Made by a program: the position numbers and the translations under genes. From contig CAZMEN010000021.1 of the NCBI GenBank assembly GCA_964565335.1, positions 1 through 39,468 of the forward strand: a stretch of DNA of 39,468 nt, written 5' to 3'. Shown in pieces: positions 34,717-39,468 of the stretch. Every line of letters begins with the position of its first letter. Positions within the stretch are counted from its first letter, which is position 1. Under the pieces are notes generated by a model, which saw only the letters and a program-made list of their open reading frames with translations, was not told the DNA's origin and did no database searches. This DNA comes from Litorimonas sp964565335 (lineage in GTDB: Bacteria; Pseudomonadota; Alphaproteobacteria; Caulobacterales; Maricaulaceae).

Positions 34717-35657
34717 CAACAATCCCACCAGAAAATCGCTTTTTCAAAACGCCTATTCACAATGTCGTCTTTCCGCATGGAGAGTGACATTTCACCGGCA
34801 TCTCCCCACATAATGTTGTCGTCCCAACCGAGTTGTAGCAAAATTCTATCATATTCACTATAAGGTGCGTTATAACGGAAATCAGATTGTGTGAGGCTGA
34901 TATGCCCGCCGACATAATGTGCGGGCCTCTCGAGAGCCAACTCATCCCAGAGCGCTTCAACGGCCTCTTCATCTTCAATGCCATCCGCAATACTGTCATA
35001 CTTCCAATGTGTCAGATCGGGCGTCATCTGTTTGACGGCAGGATCAAATCTCACCGCGCGGCCTTGCGTTTGAACTGCTTCTGACAGGAAAGGCGAATAG
35101 GCTTCACTTGAGTAATCCGACCGTAAAGCCGGGTAAGGTAAATTGTCGTGACATTCTGCGTTGGCCTCAAGCGCCTCATGGTAGAGAATTGTGAGTACGC
35201 CTTTTTCGGGAGTGTCGAAATCAGCTCCGAAGAGATCATTATTCGCGATGAAGATTTGCAATATGCCAGTTTTAGGGAAATCCTTGAGCATTGGCATTTG
35301 TGCGAAATTAATTTGGGCCAAGAAGAGGAGTTTCCCGCCAGTCTGATCTAAGGGCCACTGCGCGCCTTTCGGTAAATAGACAGGGCCGCCTAAACGTGAT
35401 TCATTCGCTGTTTTCGGCGGCTCTTCCCCTACGATGAATTCACTGAAAGGAAGTGCGGCTTCCGACAGTTGGGCTTTAACCGTAGAAATGGCCTGTTTCG
35501 TTTCTTCCGAAATAGGTGCATCTTTGACTGGTAATTTTGCGGTTGGGTGGGAGTCTGTTACAGACTTCGGGGAGAAGATTTTTTCTGTCATTCGTGATAT
35601 GACTATAAATATAAAAATGCCGAAAATTGCCAAAATTATGAGGAAAATATAAGTCAT
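34713..35657 (-). CDS. DUF1963 (YwqG-like) protein with N-terminal membrane anchor
   Basis: A 314-residue protein. A single hydrophobic helix at about residues 3-21 is followed by a low-complexity linker and a DUF1963 domain: SRLGGPVYLPKGAQWP near residue 89, KLLFLAQINFAQMP, ILQIFIANNDLFG, and the C-terminal HYVGGHISLTQSD with LLQLGWDDNIMWGDAGEM. The family is found in bacteria and eukaryotes without a known activity; soluble forms such as YwqG are common, so the anchor is notable. It ends in two cysteines. Its stop overlaps the SRAP gene's stop. Confidence 0.85.
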   Translation of the reverse strand: MTYIFLIILAIFGIFIFIVISRMTEKIFSPKSVTDSHPTAKLPVKDAPISEETKQAISTVKAQLSEAALPFSEFIVGEEPPKTANESRLGGPVYLPKGAQWPLDQTGGKLLFLAQINFAQMPMLKDFPKTGILQIFIANNDLFGADFDTPEKGVLTILYHEALEANAECHDNLPYPALRSDYSSEAYSPFLSEAVQTQGRAVRFDPAVKQMTPDLTHWKYDSIADGIEDEEAVEALWDELALERPAHYVGGHISLTQSDFRYNAPYSEYDRILLQLGWDDNIMWGDAGEMSLSMRKDDIVNRRFEKAIFWWDCC

Positions 35658-35678
35658 TCTTGAACCTTACAACTGGCT

Positions 35679-36689
35679 TTAATGATGCAGATTTAACCGA
35701 TACGCTAAAAACGCCAAAGCGGCGAGCAGGCCTATCCAGACTGCCGCGTTAATTTTTACCGACCGTGACGCTTTGACTTGACTGGACCAAGTGCGGGGGC
35801 GCACGCCTTTATAGACGAACACTAATTGCGCGGAGAGCACGGCGCAGACCACGTTGAGCGCTAAGAGTATGGCAGCGCCTGCCGATTTTTCATATTCTCC
35901 GGCGCCTAAGAACAGGGCCGAAGCCACGGAGGGCGGCAGGAGCGCAACCGCCACCATCACGCCGACGAGCGCCGATGATATTCCCGTCGATAAAGACAAG
36001 GCCGCCGCTGCGCCTGAGGCGAGTGCTAGCGCGATTATTGCGGGCGTTATGAAGGTTCGGTCGGTCATTTCTTTGCTGACGATATTCACGTCCATGAAAA
36101 ATGTGAGCGCAAAAGCAAAACCAAACCCAACGCCTAAACCCGCAACCGCCGTCTTTGTCGCTTTTTTCATAAGCGATAAATCTCCGAGAGCGGCGGCAAG
36201 CGCAAAGGCAAGAATGGGCCCGAGTAGAGGCGCAATAACCATGGCGGCGATGACGATGGCGACACTATCGCCGTTCAGGCCGATGGCGGCCACAATGGAC
36301 GAAAGCACCGTTAGGATGATGAAGTCCCAATTCAGCGTCGTCCCGTCTGAGACTTTTTGATAAAGTTCTTCGCGCAGGGAAATCGTTTTAGATTTCTCGG
36401 CTTTCTCTTTTTCCTCTGACTTATCTGTCTTTTCTTCTTTTTCCTCGACACGTGGCAGTACGGCTTCGATGGGCATGACGACAACGCGCCAATCCGCGCA
36501 CGCGCTCAGAAGGTTTTGTAAATCGTCAATGACCTTTTGGCCTTGGCCCTTGGCGACGACGATTTCGACGGCCTTTTCATATCGGCCATAGCCCGCATCT
36601 ACGGACCAGTCGACCACATTAGCTTCGTTTAGAATAGCGATGACGGCATCGGCTTTGTCGGCAGGGAAGTTAGCTTTTATAAATCTCAT
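35679..36689 (-). CDS. DUF389 family membrane protein
   Basis: A 336-residue protein. The first 80 residues form a soluble alpha/beta domain (MRFIKANFPADKADAVIAIL), then a Lys/Glu-rich linker at about residues 83-105, then about seven membrane segments with the family motifs VIAAMVIAPLLGPILAF and a Gly/Ala-rich SGAAAALSLSTGISSALVGV region with VALLPPSVAS. DUF389 (TIGR00341) proteins have no assigned function; a transporter or channel role is inferred from topology. It lies between DUF1963 and YihY/BrkB genes on the same strand. Confidence 0.9.
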   Translation of the reverse strand: MRFIKANFPADKADAVIAILNEANVVDWSVDAGYGRYEKAVEIVVAKGQGQKVIDDLQNLLSACADWRVVVMPIEAVLPRVEEKEEKTDKSEEKEKAEKSKTISLREELYQKVSDGTTLNWDFIILTVLSSIVAAIGLNGDSVAIVIAAMVIAPLLGPILAFALAAALGDLSLMKKATKTAVAGLGVGFGFAFALTFFMDVNIVSKEMTDRTFITPAIIALALASGAAAALSLSTGISSALVGVMVAVALLPPSVASALFLGAGEYEKSAGAAILLALNVVCAVLSAQLVFVYKGVRPRTWSSQVKASRSVKINAAVWIGLLAALAFLAYRLNLHH

Positions 36690-36738
36690 GGGACGGGTTT
36701 AAGGCGTAAAGTGTTCAAGTCCAAGTGCTGGCTTCAGG

Positions 36739-37752
36739 TCAGAGTATGTCAGTGCTTGCTTTCGGGTTGAGAATTTCGGCGCTGGCTTTTTCCTGCTTGG
36801 TTTCAGAGGCTTTGAAATCCGCCATGGTCGCGCCGCGCGTGCCAAGAGGCCGGGCTGGCCCGCGTGTGGAATCAATCAAGGTTTGACGTTCCAGTTCAGA
36901 ATTTAATTCTGCGCCAATGATAATCACATTTGCCGTCAGCCAGAGCCAAACAAGCAAAATAACGACAGCCGATAGGCTGCCATAGGTCGCATTATAATTT
37001 CCAAATTCTGAAACAAATTTAGAAAACCCATAAGAGATCAATAACCACGCAAGTGTCGCAAATACTATGCCCGGATAAACCCAGCGCTTTTTTGCCGGAC
37101 GGCGTGAAGGGCCGAAGCGGTACATAACCCCGACGGCAAAAGCGAAGACGAAAACAAGTAATAACCAAGGCAAAAAGCGCGAGGAAAATTTGGCGCTCTC
37201 CGTCGCGTTTAAGAAATTTAAAATCGATGGCACACCGATTATGACCAAAAAAGACAGCCAGATAAAAATAAAACTGCCCAAGGTCATAAGGATGGCATAG
37301 CTGTAGAATACAAAAATATTCCGCTTTTCTATTTCTTCATAAGCGATATTCATCGCCCGCATCATGGCGCGTATTCCGGCGCCGGCTGAAAAAATAGCCA
37401 AGCCAAGAGAGATAATAATACCCAAGCCCAATGCTTCTCCGGGCGCATCGACAACCGTGACGATCTGGTTCTGAATAATGTCAAAGGCTTGCTCGGGCAT
37501 AAGATCGCGAAAGCCGCCCGTAATATCGTCTACATCTCCTGGGTTAGCAAAATAGCTGAACAGGGAAATCGCCGCTGAGATTAGCGGAAATATTGCAATT
37601 AAAGAGAAAAAGGCAACGCCCGCTGCCACGACCGTTACATTGTCTCTGCGAGAGGACACCCAGGTTCGTCTTAGGACAGCCCACCATTCGCCGCCGCAAA
37701 TTTTCAGTGGGCTGTCGGCCTCACATTGTTCAAACTTTGTGAGAGCCTCCAA
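36739..37752 (-). CDS. YihY/BrkB family membrane protein
   Basis: A 337-residue polytopic protein of the YihY (formerly RNase BN) family. It has AAGVAFFSLIAIFPLISAAISL near residue 45, a central AGIRAMMRAMNIAYEE, the membrane segments that follow, and the signature YNATYGSLSAVVILLVWLW. Both termini are charged and cytoplasmic. Members may export solutes or lipids, and the family is not a ribonuclease despite old annotation. It starts three bases after the yaaA stop and is probably cotranscribed with it. Confidence 0.93.
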   Translation of the reverse strand: MEALTKFEQCEADSPLKICGGEWWAVLRRTWVSSRRDNVTVVAAGVAFFSLIAIFPLISAAISLFSYFANPGDVDDITGGFRDLMPEQAFDIIQNQIVTVVDAPGEALGLGIIISLGLAIFSAGAGIRAMMRAMNIAYEEIEKRNIFVFYSYAILMTLGSFIFIWLSFLVIIGVPSILNFLNATESAKFSSRFLPWLLLVFVFAFAVGVMYRFGPSRRPAKKRWVYPGIVFATLAWLLISYGFSKFVSEFGNYNATYGSLSAVVILLVWLWLTANVIIIGAELNSELERQTLIDSTRGPARPLGTRGATMADFKASETKQEKASAEILNPKASTDIL

Positions 37753-37755
37753 GAG

Positions 37756-38541
37756 TTATGACTTTTTCGGCGGTTGCTGCCTCGTAAAGACAAGCTCTGT
37801 CTCTGATGACAGGTTTTTATCAAAGGCATAGTTTTCGAGATTAAACCCTTTCAAATCATCGGCTTTTTCGACGCGGTTTTGCATAATCCAACGCGCCATC
37901 AGGCCCCGTCCGAATTTCGCATAATACATCAGGTTCCGTGTGTTGCCGTCTTTGATATTGAGGAATTTTGCTTGGATAACTGGCTTGTTCAAAGTGTGTT
38001 TGTCGACGGCTTTGAAATATTCATTAGACGCCAAATTTACAACGGTGTGATCAGCGTGGTCTTTCATATCCTCGCGTAATTGATCGGCGAGTTTTTTGTC
38101 CCAAAACTCATAGAGATTTTTACCGCGTTTGGTGGATAGCTTTGTGCCCATTTCCAAACGATAGGGTTGAATGGAATCCATCGGGCGCAGGACACCGTAA
38201 AGCCCGGACAATATCCGCAAATGGTCTTGGGCATAATCCAAATCATCATCTGAGAGACTCTTGGCTTCGAGGCCCCAATATACATCGCCGTCAAAGGCAA
38301 GGCCGGCCGGTTTGGCGGAATTGCTCTGGCCGTCGACATTAAAGGCTTGGAAGCGCTCGACATTCAGAGTCGCCAAATTATCCGATAAATGCATTAATTT
38401 TTTAAGGTCTTCGACCGTTTGCTTTTTTGCAACTTTGGCCAGCTCGCGCGTGTCGCCATCAAAGCGCGGGCGCGTAATATCTAGGCCCGTCTCAGCCGGA
38501 TCCATATTTAATTTTTTTGCAGGGGAGAGTAGGGTAATCAT
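37756..38541 (-). CDS. yaaA: Peroxide stress protein YaaA
   Basis: A 261-residue YaaA (DUF328/UPF0246) protein. It begins MITLLSPAKKLNM, then has LSGLYGVLRPMDSIQPYRLEMG, NLASNEYFKAVD and the C-terminal FGRGLMARWIM. YaaA lowers free iron and limits Fenton damage during peroxide stress in Escherichia coli; it contains a helix-hairpin-helix and binds DNA. The ATG at 38541 has AGGAAAGG upstream. The YihY/BrkB gene follows after three bases. Confidence 0.95.
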   Translation of the reverse strand: MITLLSPAKKLNMDPAETGLDITRPRFDGDTRELAKVAKKQTVEDLKKLMHLSDNLATLNVERFQAFNVDGQSNSAKPAGLAFDGDVYWGLEAKSLSDDDLDYAQDHLRILSGLYGVLRPMDSIQPYRLEMGTKLSTKRGKNLYEFWDKKLADQLREDMKDHADHTVVNLASNEYFKAVDKHTLNKPVIQAKFLNIKDGNTRNLMYYAKFGRGLMARWIMQNRVEKADDLKGFNLENYAFDKNLSSETELVFTRQQPPKKS

Positions 38542-38773
38542 CAATCTATCCTTTCCTCATAACGCCTGTTCGGGAAATCCAAACATGTCCGCGTGGGTTT
38601 GTGATGAGTAAGATGTAGCGATTGATGTGAGAGTTTCAAGGCCGAAGCCTGCGTAAGCCTTGACAATTATGTGATACGAATTTACCCGCACATTCTCACA
38701 AGAGGTCTTCGATGTTTTTCTTTAGAACATTTACACCGCCGCAAGGCTAAAGCACCGTAAAAGCGGTTTCACA

Positions 38774-38822
38774 CTCTGACACGCGAGTTCAGAGAGAGCT
38801 TTAATGCTGTGCCCAGCACAGC
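38774..38822 (+). promoter_or_regulatory. Two stem-loops before the 132-residue hypothetical gene
   Basis: CTCTGA at 38774-38779 pairs with TCAGAG at 38789-38794. GCTGTGC at 38806-38812 pairs with GCACAGC at 38816-38822 around a three-base loop. The second stem ends 17 bases before the ATG at 38840. A third, weaker stem ACCG/CGGT lies near 38755. They could be an operator or a folded leader; nothing identifies a regulator. Confidence 0.4.
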
Positions 38823-38839
38823 CCTTGTGGAAAATTATC

Positions 38840-39238
38840 ATGTATTTACGATTTGTATCGTCCCTCCGCGGATGCATGCGCGGCGTGGAATGGGGCATTT
38901 TTCAAGCTGGTTTTCAATGCCGCGATGATGAAGTGACGCCTGAGTATTTGAAGGCGGAAATTATCAAAGAAATAGATTGGTTTAAGCGTTACTTGCCCAG
39001 TCCCGATGAGCAATATTTTAACGACGGTGATGTGGCCAAACATCTCTCGCGGATTTGTTGGTTTCGAAGCCAAGCTCGCGAAATGATTGAACATGCTTAT
39101 ACGTTGAAATTTCTATTGGATGAGGCAGGGTATTTAATCTCCGTTATTAAAACCCGCAATCCGGGCCTTATTTTTTATAAGGATGAATTCCAGATTGTTG
39201 CCAAGCCTGATAAGTCAACTTTGACGCATTGGCGGTAG
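38840..39238 (+). CDS. Hypothetical 132-residue protein
   Basis: I do not recognise this protein. It has no signal peptide or membrane segment. It is rich in aromatic and charged residues, with MYLRFVSSLRGCMRGVEWG at the start, an internal EIDWFKRYLPSP and a predominantly helical middle, and it ends in Trp-Arg. The start at 38840 is chosen for a better N-terminus than the in-frame one at 38804, which would read through the second stem-loop; its ribosome-binding site is weak. The 298-bp gap before it contains stem-loops. Repeat copy C begins 12 bases after its stop. Confidence 0.6.
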   Translation: MYLRFVSSLRGCMRGVEWGIFQAGFQCRDDEVTPEYLKAEIIKEIDWFKRYLPSPDEQYFNDGDVAKHLSRICWFRSQAREMIEHAYTLKFLLDEAGYLISVIKTRNPGLIFYKDEFQIVAKPDKSTLTHWR

Positions 39239-39249
39239 GGCGGCATGCC

Positions 39250-39468
39250 CAAGCAATGCATCGCCCAAGATTTTCGTCCTACTCGCCATCCTACCATCCG
39301 CGTGACCCGGTAGGGTCTGCCGCGAAGCGGAACGCGCGGATGCTGTATCCGAATTGTGCATTACCCGAGTTTTTCGTCCTACTCGCCATCTAGGGCTAAG
39401 CCTTTCGTCACGTTAAATCCTTTAGATAGGACTGTCCGCGTGGTGGCCTCTACGATGGAGACCAAGAG
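39250..39468 (+). repeat. Dispersed intergenic repeat, copy C
   Basis: The module CGTCCTACTCGCCATC occurs at 39275-39290 and again at 39375-39390, exactly 100 bp apart. Between them is the 48-bp core at 39295-39342. The part to the right of the second module is a diverged version of the A/B inverted-repeat arm, with conserved TCCT, ATAGGAC and GGAGACC blocks, and it runs off the window's right edge. Relative to the gene that reads into it, the copy has the same polarity as copies A and B. Confidence 0.85.
39295..39342. repeat. 48-bp three-way-junction core of repeat C
   Basis: This is the exact reverse complement of 121-168 over all 48 bases, including the outer CATCCGCG/CGCGGATG stem and both inner hairpins. 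Exact conservation while the surrounding repeat has diverged suggests recent copying, gene conversion or selection on this core. Confidence 0.7.

Overview
The window is ordinary chromosomal backbone of an alphaproteobacterium, most likely a dimorphic or stalked member of the Caulobacterales/Maricaulales/Hyphomonadaceae group. The evidence is a DivL-type cell-cycle pseudokinase with tyrosine at the phospho-acceptor position, a ChvI-ChvG / EIIA-Man / HPr locus, alphaproteobacterial AddB-AddA, a TIGR02301-type protein, and an AccD without its zinc-finger cysteines. I see no phage, insertion-sequence transposase, CRISPR, tRNA or rRNA. A run of ten N with duplicated flanks, and repeats at both extreme ends, suggest a draft-assembly scaffold that breaks at repeats.

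Layout. 1-270: a dispersed repeat (copy A). 275-4809 (minus): trpF, trpB (holding the N gap), a DUF418 membrane protein, trpA and a 90-residue protein of unknown function. 5084-6580 (plus): rpoN. 6581-7225: a 645-bp convergent intergenic region with repeat copy B and several strong inverted repeats. 7226-8101 (minus): a DUF1295 membrane protein. 8375-13754 (plus): chvI, chvG, EIIA-Man, HPr, a TonB-C lipoprotein and glmM. 13859-25768 (plus): divL, tsaE, an AmgK-like kinase, a MurU-like nucleotidyltransferase, addB, addA and trxA, with one antisense ferredoxin between divL and tsaE; the run ends in a clear terminator. 25835-33984 (minus): two paralogous lipoproteins, folC, accD, an exported leucyl aminopeptidase, pyrC, an HslJ/META lipoprotein, a TIGR02301 protein and a NUDIX hydrolase. 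34024-39238: an SRAP (YedK/HMCES) protein, a DUF1963 protein, a DUF389 protein, a YihY/BrkB protein, YaaA and a hypothetical protein. 39250-39468: repeat copy C.

How the genes work together. ChvG-ChvI with the phosphotransferase proteins form an envelope and nutrient signalling locus. GlmM, AmgK and MurU supply and recycle amino sugars for peptidoglycan. DivL belongs to the CckA-CtrA cell-cycle circuit. AddAB repairs double-strand breaks, SRAP handles abasic-site crosslinks, and YaaA and thioredoxin serve oxidative stress.

The most unusual content is the repeat family. Each copy lies just downstream of a gene and has the same polarity relative to that gene. Two copies carry an identical 48-bp core that can fold as a three-way junction inside a roughly 100-bp direct repeat. 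Copies A and B form an 84-bp inverted repeat with one mismatch, which brackets a 6.7-kb segment whose outer edges coincide with breaks in conserved operons (trpFBA cut off from accD-folC, rpoN without hpf/ptsN). I could not assign these elements to any known family.
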